The notes: generated by a model from the letters alone, not told the origin. A stretch of DNA of 64,000 bases from Vandammella animalimorsus (GCF_002285285.1 NZ_NSJF01000001.1:372001-436000), one strand, 5' to 3'; counted from the first letter of the stretch, positions 12,849 through 21,915 are shown. Numbers and translations are program-made.

Positions 12849-14357
12849 TCAATCCTGCCAGTCGATGCGCTCGAACAGCCGCTGCAGCTTGGCCGCGCGG
12901 GCCGGATTGAGGCTGCGGCACCAGGCAATGCGGCCTTGCAGATGGGCGCGGAAATCGCGGTGTCCGTCGCGGTTCTGGCTGCTGGGGCCGTGCAGCACGC
13001 ACTGGTGCAGTATGGCCTTGAGCTGGTCGTAGGCCGCGCGCGGCAGATTGGGGTGTGCGTTGATGCAAATGCCCGTGAGGTAATGCGCCTGGCTGGCCGT
13101 GTACAGCCCGCATTTGGCCTCGTTCAGCACAAAGCCTTCTTCATGGACGATGCGGCGCACCAGGCGCTGCATGCGAAGCAGTTGCGCGCGGGGCAATTGC
13201 GGCAGGGAAATGGCCAGGTCGTCCACGTAGCGGGTGTAGCGCCCCTGCAGCGCTGCCGCAGCGGCGGCCAGGCGCATGTCCAGCCGCGCCGTGGCCAGGT
13301 TGGCCAGCAGCGTGGAGCTGGGCGCGCCCTGCGGCAGATGGCGTTGGCCATAGAGCTGGCGCAACTGGGCTTGCTGCACGGCCAGGCTGGGGCCGGTGCC
13401 TGCGCCGCATGGGGCGCTTTGCGGCGGCGCAGTCAAAGGTGCCGTGCGCAAAACGCCATGGGCCGTGCGTGTGGTCACCAAGGCCGTCAACACACGGCAC
13501 ACGGCCGGGGTGTGGCCCAGACAGGCAAAGATGGCGTGGATGCGTGCGGCGCGGATGCTGGGGAAGAAATCTCGCAAGTCGAATTTCAGCAGCACGGGCA
13601 TGCCTGCATGGGCCTGCGCGTGGCTGAGGGCCGATCGCCCGCGCACGCCGCCGTGGGCAGCGTTGTGCAGCGGGATGGGGGCGAGCAGCTCTTGCAGAAT
13701 GCGCCGCTGAATTTGCTTGAGCCGCGCCTTGGGCGCCTCGATCAGTCGCGGCAGGCCGCCTTGCCCTTTGGGCAGCCAGTGGGCGCGGTAGTGCGCCAGC
13801 TTGGGGCTTGGGGTGGGGCGATCCTGGCAGTTGGCCAGCCAGTCGAGCTGCCCTGGCTCAAGCTCCAGCCAGGCGGCGATGTCGCCCACTTGGGCCAGGG
13901 GCGGCAGTTCCCGCACAAAGGGCTGCAGCTTGGCAATGGCCGCTGGCTTGGGCGGTGGCGGGGGTAGGAAAAAGCCCTTGATACGCCATGGCGCATGTGC
14001 GGGAGTAGCGCTCCAGGCCTGCTGCAATGCCGGGCACTGGGCCACTGCATCGGCCACGGCCTGTAGATGGGCGCTGCCCGGCACTGGGCCAGTCGCTGCA
14101 CCTGCAGCCTTGCGACGCTGCGGCTGCGCCGGCAGGGCGAATGGGGGCTGGGCATGCAACTGGCGCACCAGCTGGCGCAGCCAATCGGGCGAGGCGCCGC
14201 CCCGCGCCAGGCCCAGCGCCCGCCGCAAACGGGCCCGCATGGCCATGGGCGTCCATGGGCCCGCAAGCAGTGCCCGCGCCAGATGCTGGGCAAAGGCGCG
14301 CAGGGCAACATCGTCATGCGGATTCAGGCCCATGGGGTGTGGCAGTGCAAATGCCAT
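12849..14357 (-). CDS. retron-type reverse transcriptase
   Basis: This 502-residue protein has the full set of reverse transcriptase motifs in order. RLIEAPK is at 204-210, HGGVRGRS at 235-242, FDLRDFFPSI at 259-268 with catalytic D260, LPQGAPSSTLLANL at 341-354, and the RYVDDLAIS active site at 376-384. The thumb-like segment HYLTGICIN is at 425-433. Laid by eye against retron Ec86 RT, HAQAH (246-250) occupies the place of the retron motif NAxxH and LTG (427-429) the place of VTG. About 190 residues precede RT motif 1, and an insertion of about 35 residues sits before LPQGAP. An Ala/Pro-rich N-terminus and YVDD instead of YADD are further peculiarities. The gene follows a structured RNA locus on the same strand. 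No separate effector gene is adjacent. The start at 14357 lacks a clear ribosome site, and Met9 is an alternative. Confidence 0.88.
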   Translation of the reverse strand: MAFALPHPMGLNPHDDVALRAFAQHLARALLAGPWTPMAMRARLRRALGLARGGASPDWLRQLVRQLHAQPPFALPAQPQRRKAAGAATGPVPGSAHLQAVADAVAQCPALQQAWSATPAHAPWRIKGFFLPPPPPKPAAIAKLQPFVRELPPLAQVGDIAAWLELEPGQLDWLANCQDRPTPSPKLAHYRAHWLPKGQGGLPRLIEAPKARLKQIQRRILQELLAPIPLHNAAHGGVRGRSALSHAQAHAGMPVLLKFDLRDFFPSIRAARIHAIFACLGHTPAVCRVLTALVTTRTAHGVLRTAPLTAPPQSAPCGAGTGPSLAVQQAQLRQLYGQRHLPQGAPSSTLLANLATARLDMRLAAAAAALQGRYTRYVDDLAISLPQLPRAQLLRMQRLVRRIVHEEGFVLNEAKCGLYTASQAHYLTGICINAHPNLPRAAYDQLKAILHQCVLHGPSSQNRDGHRDFRAHLQGRIAWCRSLNPARAAKLQRLFERIDWQD

Positions 14358-14390
14358 GCGCAGCGCGCGCTGGCTGTGAAATGCAAGAGG

Positions 14391-14562
14391 GGGCGCGCGG
14401 CTTCAGCCCGTCGTGTCCTGGCTGTGCGGTGCATACCCTGGGGTATGTGGGGCACAGCCGCTGCGATTTCCAAGTGTGTCTGCATCCATGGGGGTGCCCC
14501 ATGGTCATGCGGTCGCCATGGGCGATGCCAGTGAAGACCTGCATGCACCTGAAGCGCGCGCC
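14391..14562 (-). ncRNA. candidate retron msr-msd RNA
   Basis: Read on the minus strand, the 172 bases just upstream of the reverse transcriptase gene have retron RNA architecture. The ends form a long inverted repeat: GGCGCGCGCTTCAG (14562-14549, a1) pairs over 14 bp, with one bulged base, with 14406-14392 (a2). Between them, in order, are hairpin TCGCC/GGCGA (14525-14513), hairpin CCATGGGG/CCCCATGG with a three-base loop (14504-14486) extended by GCAT/ATGC, and a long two-part hairpin at 14459-14420 (outer stem GGCTGTGC/GCACAGCC, inner CATACC/GGTATG). The first two would be msr stem-loops and the last the msd hairpin. A G directly after a1 (14549 or 14548) could be the branch point. A TAAAAT -10-like box at 14575-14570 would place the transcript start at the first base of a1. 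All structure was found by eye. Confidence 0.78.
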
Positions 14563-14569
14563 GGCGTCG

Positions 14570-14575
14570 ATTTTA
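14570..14575 (-). promoter_or_regulatory. candidate -10 box of the retron transcript
   Basis: TAAAAT on the minus strand ends eight bases before the a1 repeat, so transcription would begin at about 14562, the predicted 5' end of the msr. No convincing -35 hexamer is visible 16-18 bases upstream. Confidence 0.4.
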
Positions 14576-14659
14576 AAAGTCTGCGCAGAACCTCGGCGCT
14601 GTCACGGCATGGACAGCGGCAGGCCGGCCGGGGCTGCGGCCTGCGCTATGGTGCGCGGC

Positions 14660-15124
14660 ATGAGAGTCTTTTCCAGTTACGCAGAGCTGGCGGCGTGCAA
14701 AGGCCAGCAGGTGGCAGTGAGCGATTGGCAGACCATCACGCAGGAGCAGGTCAATCTGTTTGCCCAGGCCACGGGCGACCACCAGTGGATCCACGTCGAT
14801 GCCGAGCGCGCAGCCAAAGGCCCGTTTGGCACGACCATCGCGCACGGCTTCCTGACCCTGTCGCTTTTGCCCAAGATGATGAGCCAGGCCGTGCGCATTG
14901 AGGGCGTGGCCATGGGCGTGAACTACGGCCTGAACAAGGTGCGCTTTACCTCGCCGGTGCCGGTGGGCAGCCAGCTGCGCGCGCGCATCACGCTGCTGGA
15001 GGCACAGCCGCTGGAGCAGCAGGGCCTGCAGATTGGCTGGCATGTGGAAATCGAGCGCCAGGGCCAGGACAAGCCCGTGTGCGTGGCCGAAACGATTGCG
15101 CGGGTCTATGGCGGCAGGCCTTGA
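14660..15124 (+). CDS. MaoC-family (R)-specific enoyl-CoA hydratase
   Basis: This 154-residue single hot-dog domain protein carries the MaoC hydratase signature ATGDHQWIHVD, with the catalytic Asp40 and His45, followed by TTIAHGFLTLSL. Enzymes of this type hydrate trans-2-enoyl-CoA to (R)-3-hydroxyacyl-CoA and can link beta-oxidation to polyhydroxyalkanoate synthesis; that role is inferred. The frame is open far upstream, but homology starts at the ATG at 14660 (an ATG at 14648 is also possible). The long upstream part overlaps the retron locus on the other strand and is not coding. It is divergent from the retron. Confidence 0.88.
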   Translation: MRVFSSYAELAACKGQQVAVSDWQTITQEQVNLFAQATGDHQWIHVDAERAAKGPFGTTIAHGFLTLSLLPKMMSQAVRIEGVAMGVNYGLNKVRFTSPVPVGSQLRARITLLEAQPLEQQGLQIGWHVEIERQGQDKPVCVAETIARVYGGRP

Positions 15125-15166
15125 GGCTGGGTGCTGTCGCTGGCCAGTGCGCCGCCCGCCCTGCAG

Positions 15167-15172
15167 TAGAAT
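15167..15172 (+). promoter_or_regulatory. candidate -10 box for tRNA-Leu
   Basis: TAGAAT lies about 58 bases upstream of the mature tRNA 5' end in the gap after the MaoC gene. No clear -35 is seen. Confidence 0.35.
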
Positions 15173-15229
15173 CGCGCGCCCAGCGGCGCAGGCTTTTGCC
15201 TTGCGCTGCAGCCGAGTCAACGGCAGTAA

Positions 15230-15314
15230 GCCCGGATGATGGAATTGGTAGACATACCGGACTTAAAATCCGGAGCTTTCGGGCGTGCGGGTTCGATTCC
15301 CGCTCCGGGCACCA
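15230..15314 (+). tRNA. tRNA-Leu (UAA)
   Basis: The sequence folds as a class II tRNA. The acceptor stem GCCCGGA pairs with TCCGGGC before an encoded ACCA end. The anticodon stem CCGGA/TCCGG encloses a loop with anticodon TAA at 15264-15266. A long variable arm precedes the T arm GCGGGTTCGATTCCCGC. The UAA anticodon reads UUA and UUG leucine codons. Confidence 0.97.
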
Positions 15315-15357
15315 TCCATTGCAGTCAATTTCCGAAAAATCGAAATCTCTCTAAGAT

Positions 15358-15383
15358 AGCCGCCTTCGGGCGGCTTCTTTTTT
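15358..15383 (+). terminator. intrinsic terminator after tRNA-Leu
   Basis: AGCCGCC and GGCGGCT form a perfect 7-bp stem closed by a TTCG tetraloop, followed by TCTTTTTT. It lies 44 bases after the tRNA and would end its transcript. Confidence 0.9.
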
Positions 15384-15512
15384 GCTATTTGTTCTCTAAA
15401 ATATCGGCAGCCGATGGCCCCAAAAATCCCAACGAAAATCCCCCAAGAATGATTTGATGCACACCAAGAATGCAAAGGGGCGAGGCGTAAATATTCTTGA
15501 AAGGAGTGAGTG

Positions 15513-16289
15513 ATGAATTTAGGCAAAAAAATTTCATTTTTCCAGCCGCTGATGGCTCTGATTTTTCTTGTTGCGCTGCCCATGCCGGCTGTCAAGGCGT
15601 TTGATTATGGGTATATGGCAGACAATTATTTCTATACTTGGCATATTGACGACTCGGTGAGACGTGATATGTTGAGAAATCAACAGAAAAAATATCGCAA
15701 GACCTACGACAAAGCCAAGTCAAAAAGCAGTACAGGCGGCAAGCAAAAGGCGACGGATGCAGACCGCTACACCCACTCGAGCCGCCTGAGCCAGAAGATC
15801 AGCGATCAAATGGTGCAAACCCTGCGCAAAAAGCTGCAATCGAAAAATCAGCTCACGCCCCAGGCTGAAAAAGCCCTGAGCCAATTGGCCAATGCCAACT
15901 TGATCGGGCAAGTGCGGCAAGCGCTCAAATCCGATGGTTACCACCCCGATAGTGTGGCCGTGGCGATGGCGTATTGGGTGCTCGTCAATTACGGCATTGC
16001 CCAGCAGGCGGACCTTTCCCAAATCAAAGGGCATGGCCTGGTGCAGCAGTTGCAAGCGGCCATGGGCCATGGTGACCTGGCCACTGCCAGCCATGCCGAT
16101 AAGCAGGAAATGGCCGAAGTGCTGTACTGGATGGGCAGCTTGCAAATGGCCATGTATATGGAGGCACAGCAACACAAGAACCACCAGGCCATGGAGGCCC
16201 TCGTGAGTGAGGCCAAAGCGGCCTTGGGGACGATGGGCTTGAGCGTGGACAGCATTGGGCAAGGGCGTAATGGGCTGGAACTGCGCTGA
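15513..16289 (+). CDS. secreted protein of unknown function
   Basis: I do not recognise this 258-residue protein with confidence. The N-terminus is a clear Sec signal peptide: KK, then a hydrophobic stretch to residue 25 or so, with likely cleavage after PAVKA. A lysine/serine-rich, probably disordered segment (about 55-85) follows. The C-terminal half is helical, with a repeated pattern of Ala, Gln and Met, and contains VAVAMAYWVLVNYGI. The start has a strong ribosome site (AAGGAG). The first 200 bases and the upstream DNA are much richer in A and T than the surroundings, which suggests acquisition next to tRNA-Leu. It vaguely resembles DUF6683-type secreted proteins, but I cannot confirm that. 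Confidence 0.75.
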   Translation: MNLGKKISFFQPLMALIFLVALPMPAVKAFDYGYMADNYFYTWHIDDSVRRDMLRNQQKKYRKTYDKAKSKSSTGGKQKATDADRYTHSSRLSQKISDQMVQTLRKKLQSKNQLTPQAEKALSQLANANLIGQVRQALKSDGYHPDSVAVAMAYWVLVNYGIAQQADLSQIKGHGLVQQLQAAMGHGDLATASHADKQEMAEVLYWMGSLQMAMYMEAQQHKNHQAMEALVSEAKAALGTMGLSVDSIGQGRNGLELR

Positions 16290-16393
16290 TGCCGCACGGC
16301 GTTGAGGCGTCGGTCGGCGCCTCATTGGGCGGGCTCGCGACGGCCCAGCGACTGACAGGCGCCCATAGGCTTTCCTGGCGCGCCGAGTGCGGC

Positions 16394-16399
16394 TATAAT
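16394..16399 (+). promoter_or_regulatory. -10 box of the rimP operon leader
   Basis: A perfect TATAAT lies 364 bases upstream of rimP. The -35 region (TTTCCT at 16371-16376) is weak. Transcription from here would first run into the terminator at 16440-16466. Confidence 0.6.
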
Positions 16400-16439
16400 C
16401 TGCGCCGTTTTGCATTCGATCAGAGGCTTGCGTTGGATT

Positions 16440-16466
16440 GGGCGGACATCAAGACCGCCCTTTTTT
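16440..16466 (+). terminator. intrinsic terminator 1 in the rimP leader
   Basis: GGGCGG and CCGCCC flank a 9-base loop and are followed by TTTTTT. It lies only about 35 bases downstream of the likely transcript start, so it either attenuates the operon or defines a very short RNA. Confidence 0.7.
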
Positions 16467-16630
16467 GTTTCTGCGTTCTGGCTTCTGGGCCTCTTTTTGG
16501 GGCTTGCAAGCTGCGCGTGGTTTGTTGCCGGCCCTGGGCCAGGCAAGCAGGCCCGGCCTTGCGGGATGCGCTGGCGGAGTGTCGCGCTGCAGGCAGGGCC
16601 TGTGCGGCCGACGGTGTGGCTGGTTTTGGC

Positions 16631-16656
16631 GCCTTCTTCGATGTGGTGAAGAAGGC
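16631..16656 (+). promoter_or_regulatory. strong hairpin in the rimP leader
   Basis: GCCTTCTTC and GAAGAAGGC form a perfect 9-bp stem with an 8-base loop, eight bases before the second terminator. It could be an anti-terminator or a stabilising element. Function is inferred from position only. Confidence 0.45.
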
Positions 16657-16663
16657 ATGCACG

Positions 16664-16700
16664 ACCCGGGGTTTCGCCGCCTGCGGGTTTTTGTTTTTTT
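16664..16700 (+). terminator. intrinsic terminator 2 in the rimP leader
   Basis: ACCCG pairs with CGGGT, extended inward by GG/CC with a small bulge, and is followed by TTTTTGTTTTTTT. It lies 58 bases before rimP, directly in the path of operon transcription. Confidence 0.6.
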
Positions 16701-16757
16701 GGAGACGGGCGGCTGCGCGCGGGCCACCGCGCGCAGGGCCAATGAAAGGGGCAGGGC

Positions 16758-17369
16758 TTGGCATTGCAGCAAGTGGTGGAGCAGACCGTTGCCGGTCTGG
16801 GATTTGATTTGGTGGAGGTGGAACGCTCCGCCGGCGGCTTGCTGCGCGTGACCATCGATGTGCCTTGGCAGGAGCCAGCCCAGGCGGAGCCTGATGCGCC
16901 CGATGCGTCTGATGCGCTCGGGCAGGGCGCGCCAGCGGCCATTACGGTCGAGGACTGCGAGGTGGTGACGCGCCAGCTGCAGTTCGCGCTGGAGGTCGAG
17001 GGTGTGGACTATGCCCGGCTGGAGGTTTCCTCGCCCGGCATCGATCGCCTGCTGCGCCATGAGCAGGACTTGCGCCGCTTTTCTGGCGAGGTGGTGGACG
17101 TGGTGCTCAAGCAGCCCATTGGTGCGGCGGCGCAGGGCCAGGTCAGCGCCAATCGCAAGCGTTTTCGCGGCCAGTTGCAGGCCGGCCAGGAGCCTGGCCA
17201 GTGGCAGGTGGTCTGGACCGATGAGCCCGAGCGCAAGCCGGGCCAGAAGGTCAGCAAGAAATATGTGCCGCCGCCGGCGCAGGCGCTGGGCTTCACGCTC
17301 GATGAGGTCAAGGAGGTGCGGTTGGCGCCCATTGTGAGCTTCAAGGGGCCAGGCGCCCGGGGGCGTTGA
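16758..17369 (+). CDS. rimP: ribosome maturation factor RimP
   Basis: RimP assists 30S subunit assembly. The 203-residue protein shows the N-terminal domain with LGFDLVEVERSAGGLLRVTID and the DCEVVTRQL and VSSPGIDRLL motifs, then a C-terminal SH3-like domain with EVKEVRLAP. The start is a TTG codon preceded by AAGGGGCAGGG. The ATG just upstream at 16742 is out of frame. A Pro/Asp/Ala-rich insertion (about residues 33-55) makes it longer than the usual 150-160. It heads the rimP-nusA-infB-rbfA-truB operon. Confidence 0.93.
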   Translation: MALQQVVEQTVAGLGFDLVEVERSAGGLLRVTIDVPWQEPAQAEPDAPDASDALGQGAPAAITVEDCEVVTRQLQFALEVEGVDYARLEVSSPGIDRLLRHEQDLRRFSGEVVDVVLKQPIGAAAQGQVSANRKRFRGQLQAGQEPGQWQVVWTDEPERKPGQKVSKKYVPPPAQALGFTLDEVKEVRLAPIVSFKGPGARGR

Positions 17370-17497
17370 CGAGTTGATGCGCACAGTGCGTGGTTGCTGC
17401 CGCGCAGGCAATGGCTGCAGTCTGCAGGGCTGCGGCTTTAGGGATTGAGAGAACAACAGGGGTTGATGAAGCGGGCCGAGCGCTTGCGGGAGTTTTT

Positions 17498-19006
17498 ATG
17501 AATCGCGAATTGTTGATGCTGGTCGATGCGATCTCGCTGGAGAAGAACGTCGAGCGTGACGTGGTGTTTGGCGCCATCGAGCTGGCGCTGGCGCAGGCCA
17601 CCAAGAAGCTCTACAAGGATGAGGTGGAGATCCGCGTGGCCATCGACCGCGACAGCGGCGACTATGAAACCATGCGTCGCTGGCTGGTCGTGCCCGACGA
17701 GGCCGGCCTGCAGAACCCGGAGGCCGAGGAGCTGTTGATGGATGCGCAAGAGCGCGACCCGCAGCTGCAAGTGGGCGACTATATCGAGGAGCAGATCGAG
17801 TCCATCCCCATCGGGCGCATTGGCGCCATGGCGGCCAAGCAGGTCATCCTGCAGAAAATCCGCGAGGCCGAGCGCGAGATGCTGCTCAACGAATTCCTCT
17901 CGCACGGGCAGAAGATTTTCTCCGGCACGATCAAGCGCATCGACAAGAGCGGCGACGCCATCGTCGAGAGCGGTCGCATCGAGGCGCGGCTGCGCCGCTC
18001 GCAGATGATCCCCAAAGAGAACCTGCGCAGCGGCGACCGCGTGCGCGCCATGATCATGGAGGTCAACCCCGAGCTGCGCGGCCCGGCCATCCAGCTCTCA
18101 CGCTCGGCGCCTGAGTTCATGGTTGAGTTGTTTCGCAATGAAGTGCCGGAGATCGGCCAGGGCGTGGTGGAGATCAAGTCCTGCGCGCGCGATGCGGGCT
18201 CGCGCGCCAAGATCGCCGTGGTCTCGCACGATCATCCGCGCGTCGACCCCATCGGCACCACGGTGGGCATGCGCGCCAGCCGCGTCAATGCCGTGACCAA
18301 TGAGCTGGCCGGCGAGAAGATCGACGTGGTGCTCTGGTCCGAGGATCCGGCCGAGTTCGTCATCGGCGCGCTTTCGCCCGCGCAGGTGCAGTCCATCTAC
18401 GTGGACGAGGAAACCCACGCCATGGATGTGGTGGTGGACGAGGAAAACCTGGCCAACGCCATCGGCCGTGGCGGGCAGAACGTGCGCCTGGCCTCGGACC
18501 TGACGGGCTGGAAGATCAACATCATGGATCCGAACGAGTCGGCCGAGAAACAGGCCAACGAGGACAGCCAGATCCGAGCGCTGTTCATGAGCAAGCTCGA
18601 CGTGGACCAGGACATCGCCGACACACTGATTGCCGAAGGCTTCACCACGCTGGAAGAAGTGGCTTACGTGCCGCTGCAGGAAATGCTGGAGATTGAAGAC
18701 TTCGACGAGGACACCGTCAACGAGCTGCGTGCGCGCGCCAAGGATGCGCTGCTGACGCAGGAAATCGCGCGTGAGCAAAGCGTCTCGCAGGTGGCGCAGG
18801 ATCTGCGCGAACTGCCCGGCCTGGACAGCGAGTTGCTGGCCAAGCTGGCCGAGAACCAGATCCTCAACCGCGACGATCTGGCCGACCTGGCCACCGATGA
18901 GCTGGTGGAAATCAGCGGTCTGGAGCCCGAGGCCGCCACAGCATTGATCATGCAGGCGCGTGCCCATTGGTTCAACAACGACGATGACCAAGCCCAGCAG
19001 GCGTGA
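17498..19006 (+). CDS. nusA: transcription termination/antitermination factor NusA
   Basis: NusA binds RNA polymerase and nascent RNA and modulates pausing, termination and antitermination. The roughly 500-residue protein has the N-terminal polymerase-binding domain ([18 protein letters not shown]), an S1 domain near [18 protein letters not shown], and two KH domains with the GxxG motif in [11 protein letters not shown]. Two C-terminal acidic repeats include [20 protein letters not shown] and [14 protein letters not shown]. The ATG at 17498 fits the conserved N-terminus; upstream in-frame sequence is not conserved. The stop overlaps a GTG in the infB frame. Confidence 0.96.
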   Translation: MNRELLMLVDAISLEKNVERDVVFGAIELALAQATKKLYKDEVEIRVAIDRDSGDYETMRRWLVVPDEAGLQNPEAEELLMDAQERDPQLQVGDYIEEQIESIPIGRIGAMAAKQVILQKIREAEREMLLNEFLSHGQKIFSGTIKRIDKSGDAIVESGRIEARLRRSQMIPKENLRSGDRVRAMIMEVNPELRGPAIQLSRSAPEFMVELFRNEVPEIGQGVVEIKSCARDAGSRAKIAVVSHDHPRVDPIGTTVGMRASRVNAVTNELAGEKIDVVLWSEDPAEFVIGALSPAQVQSIYVDEETHAMDVVVDEENLANAIGRGGQNVRLASDLTGWKINIMDPNESAEKQANEDSQIRALFMSKLDVDQDIADTLIAEGFTTLEEVAYVPLQEMLEIEDFDEDTVNELRARAKDALLTQEIAREQSVSQVAQDLRELPGLDSELLAKLAENQILNRDDLADLATDELVEISGLEPEAATALIMQARAHWFNNDDDQAQQA

Positions 19007-19032
19007 AGAGCACGGAGGACAAAAGCAGTTTT

Positions 19033-21915
19033 ATGTCGACCAACACCGTTACCGAATTCGCCGCTGAAATCAAGCAGACCCCCGAAGCCGTGCTGCAGCA
19101 CCTCAAGGAGGCTGGCGTACAGAAATCTTCGGTGGATGACCCCATCAGCGAGAGCGACAAGCAGCAGTACCTGGCGCATCTGCAAAGCGTCACCGGCCAT
19201 GCCGAGGGCGAACGCAAGAAAATCACGCTGACCAAGCGCTCAACCAGCGCCATCAAGCAATCGGATGCCACCGGCAAGGCGCGCACCATCAACGTGGTCA
19301 CGCGTAAGAAGCGCACGTTTGTCAAGCGCGACGAAGTGGCCGAAGCGCCCGCTGCGCCCGCTGCCGCAACGGTGGCCACTGTGGCCAAGCCTGTGGCTGA
19401 TGCGCCGGCGGCCGCGCCTGCGCAGCCCGATCCCGAGCTGCTGCGCCGTGAAGAACAGGCGCGCCGCGAGGCCGAGCAGCTGCGTGAGGAAGAGCAGGCC
19501 CTGGCGCGCGAGCGCGCCGCCCGTGAAGAGCGCGAGCGCAAGGAGCGCGAAGCCGAAGAGCGTGCTGCGGCTTACGCCCGCCAGGAGTCCGAGAAGAAAG
19601 CCCGCGCCGCTGCCGAGAAGGAGCAGGCCCTGCAGGAGCAAAAGCTCGAAGCCGAGCAGCGCGCCAAGGAGCAGCAGGAGCAGCGCCGCAAGGCCGAGGA
19701 AGAATCGCAGCAACGCGCCGCCGAAGAGGCGCGCCGCGCCAAGGATCTGGAAGAGCGTCGCCGCAAGGCACAGGCCGAGGCTGAGGCCATCCGCGCCATG
19801 ATGTCCGCGCCGCGCAAGGTTCTGGTGGCCAAGAAGCCCGAGGAAGCCGCAGCCCCTGGGGCCGAGGCGAAAAAAGGCACGCTGACCAAGCCAGATACCG
19901 GCGACAAGAAGAAAACCACTGGCACGGGCGCCGCAGGCACGGGCCGCAAGGTCAAGGAAATCAAGTCCTCGGATCTGTCCTCCAACTGGGCTTCTGAAGA
20001 CGGTCGCCGCAAGGAAATCAAGACCCGAGGTGATGCCACCGGGGGCGTGGGCCGCGGCGGTGCCAGCGGCTGGAAGGCTGGCGGCAAGTCCGCCAAAGGC
20101 AAACGCGACAGCCGCGATGCGCGCGATCGCCGAGCCGAGCCGGTGCAGCAGGAATTCCGTGTGCTGGACGTGCACGTGCCCGAGACCATCACCGTGGCCG
20201 AGCTGGCGCACAAGATGGCCATCAAGGCCTCCGAGGTCATCAAGGCGCTGATGAAGATGGGCCAGATGGTCACCATCAACCAGCCGCTGGATCAGGATAC
20301 GGCTATGATCGTGGTCGAGGAAATGGGCCACCGCGCCGTGCAAGCCCAGCTTGACGACCCCGAGGCCTTCACCGAAGACGAGGCCAGCCAATACCAGGCC
20401 GAGCTGCACCCGCGCGCCCCCGTGGTCACTGTCATGGGCCACGTGGACCACGGCAAGACCTCGCTGCTGGACTACATCCGCCGCACCAAGGTCGCCTCTG
20501 GCGAGGCGGGCGGCATCACGCAGCACATCGGCGCCTACCACGTCGAGACGCCGCGCGGCATCGTTTCCTTCCTGGATACGCCGGGCCACGAAGCCTTTAC
20601 CGCCATGCGCGCCCGTGGCGCGCAGGCCACCGATATCGTTATCCTGGTCGTGGCCGCCGACGACGGCGTGATGCCCCAGACCAAGGAGGCCATCAAGCAC
20701 GCCCGCGCTGCCAAGGTGCCCATCGTCGTGGCCATCACCAAGGCCGACAAGCCCGAGGCCAACCCCGAGAAGGTCAAGAACGAACTCGTGGCCGAGGAGG
20801 TCGTGCCCGAGGAGTATGGCGGCGACTCGCCCTTTATTGCCGTGTCCTCCAAGACGGGCGTGGGCATCGACGACTTGCTGGAAAACGTGTTACTGCAAGC
20901 GGATATGCTCGAACTCAAGGCCCCGGTTGAAGCCATGGCCAAGGGCTTGGTGATTGAGGCTCAGCTCGACAAGGGCCGCGGCCCCGTGGCCACGGTGCTG
21001 GTGCAGTCGGGCACGCTCAAGGTGGGCGACGTGGTGCTGGCCGGCCAGACCTATGGCCGCGTGCGCGCCATGCTGGACGAAGGCGGTGCGCGCGTGCAAA
21101 GCGCCGGCCCCTCGATCCCGGTGGAGATCCAGGGCCTGACCGAAGTGCCGCTGGCAGGCGACGATTTCATGGTCATGAGCGACGAGCGCCGTGCGCGTGA
21201 AATCGCCACCTACCGCGCCGGCAAGTTCCGCAACACCAAGCTGGCCAAGCAGCAGGCGGCCAAGCTGGAGAACATGTTTGCCGACATGACCGCCGGTGAG
21301 GTCAAGACCCTGCCCATCCTCATCAAGGCCGACGTGCAAGGCTCGCAGGAGGCGCTGTCGCAGTCGCTGCTCAAGCTCAGCACCGACGAGGTCAAGGTGC
21401 AGGTGGTGTACTCCGGCGTGGGCGGCATCAGCGAAAGCGATGTGAACCTGGCCATCGCCTCGGGCGGCATCGTCATCGGCTTCAACGTGCGCGCTGATGC
21501 TGGCGCGCGCAAGCTGGCCGAGACCAACGATGTGGACATCCGCTACTACAACATCATCTACGACGCCGTGGACGAGTTGAAGGCGGCCATGAGCGGCATG
21601 CTGGCGCCCGAGCAGCGTGAGGAAGTCACCGGCACGGCCGAGATCCGCACCGTGTTCGTGGCCTCCAAGATCGGCACCGTGGCCGGCTCCTACATCACCA
21701 GCGGCTTCGTCACCCGCAGCTCGCACTTCCGCCTGCTGCGCGACAACGTGGTGGTCTACACCGGCGAGATCGAATCGCTGCGCCGCATCAAGGAAGACGT
21801 CAAGGAAGTGCGCGAAGGCTTCGAGTGCGGTATCAAGCTGCGCAACTACAACGACATCAAGGAAGGCGACCAGCTCGAATTCTTTGACATCAAGGAGATT
21901 GCGCGCACGCTGTGA
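19033..21915 (+). CDS. infB: translation initiation factor IF-2
   Basis: IF-2 is the GTPase that delivers initiator tRNA to the 30S subunit. The 960-residue protein has a conserved N-terminal helical domain. A long Glu/Arg/Ala-rich coiled-coil linker (about residues 150-270) and a Lys/Gly-rich basic stretch follow. The G domain has [18 protein letters not shown] and TKADKP, and is followed by the beta-barrel and fMet-tRNA-binding domains. I chose the ATG at 19033 on conservation; a GTG at 19003 in frame overlaps the nusA stop and has the GGAGGA behind it, so it cannot be excluded. Confidence 0.96.
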   Translation: MSTNTVTEFAAEIKQTPEAVLQHLKEAGVQKSSVDDPISESDKQQYLAHLQSVTGHAEGERKKITLTKRSTSAIKQSDATGKARTINVVTRKKRTFVKRDEVAEAPAAPAAATVATVAKPVADAPAAAPAQPDPELLRREEQARREAEQLREEEQALARERAAREERERKEREAEERAAAYARQESEKKARAAAEKEQALQEQKLEAEQRAKEQQEQRRKAEEESQQRAAEEARRAKDLEERRRKAQAEAEAIRAMMSAPRKVLVAKKPEEAAAPGAEAKKGTLTKPDTGDKKKTTGTGAAGTGRKVKEIKSSDLSSNWASEDGRRKEIKTRGDATGGVGRGGASGWKAGGKSAKGKRDSRDARDRRAEPVQQEFRVLDVHVPETITVAELAHKMAIKASEVIKALMKMGQMVTINQPLDQDTAMIVVEEMGHRAVQAQLDDPEAFTEDEASQYQAELHPRAPVVTVMGHVDHGKTSLLDYIRRTKVASGEAGGITQHIGAYHVETPRGIVSFLDTPGHEAFTAMRARGAQATDIVILVVAADDGVMPQTKEAIKHARAAKVPIVVAITKADKPEANPEKVKNELVAEEVVPEEYGGDSPFIAVSSKTGVGIDDLLENVLLQADMLELKAPVEAMAKGLVIEAQLDKGRGPVATVLVQSGTLKVGDVVLAGQTYGRVRAMLDEGGARVQSAGPSIPVEIQGLTEVPLAGDDFMVMSDERRAREIATYRAGKFRNTKLAKQQAAKLENMFADMTAGEVKTLPILIKADVQGSQEALSQSLLKLSTDEVKVQVVYSGVGGISESDVNLAIASGGIVIGFNVRADAGARKLAETNDVDIRYYNIIYDAVDELKAAMSGMLAPEQREEVTGTAEIRTVFVASKIGTVAGSYITSGFVTRSSHFRLLRDNVVVYTGEIESLRRIKEDVKEVREGFECGIKLRNYNDIKEGDQLEFFDIKEIARTL

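Noticed and set aside
12849-14562. Diversity-generating retroelement or group II intron as explanation for the RT
   Set aside because: No template/variable repeat pair, no accessory Avd-like gene and no target gene with a variable C-type lectin end are nearby. The RT lacks maturase and endonuclease domains, and no intron domain V/VI structure follows.
14027-14659. Long N-terminal extension of the MaoC protein
   Set aside because: The frame is open but overlaps the retron RNA and RT start on the other strand. It is not family-like, and MaoC homology begins at 14660.
15230-15340. tRNA-Leu 3' end as an attachment site of an integrated element
   Set aside because: No second copy of the tRNA 3' end and no integrase gene occur in the window.
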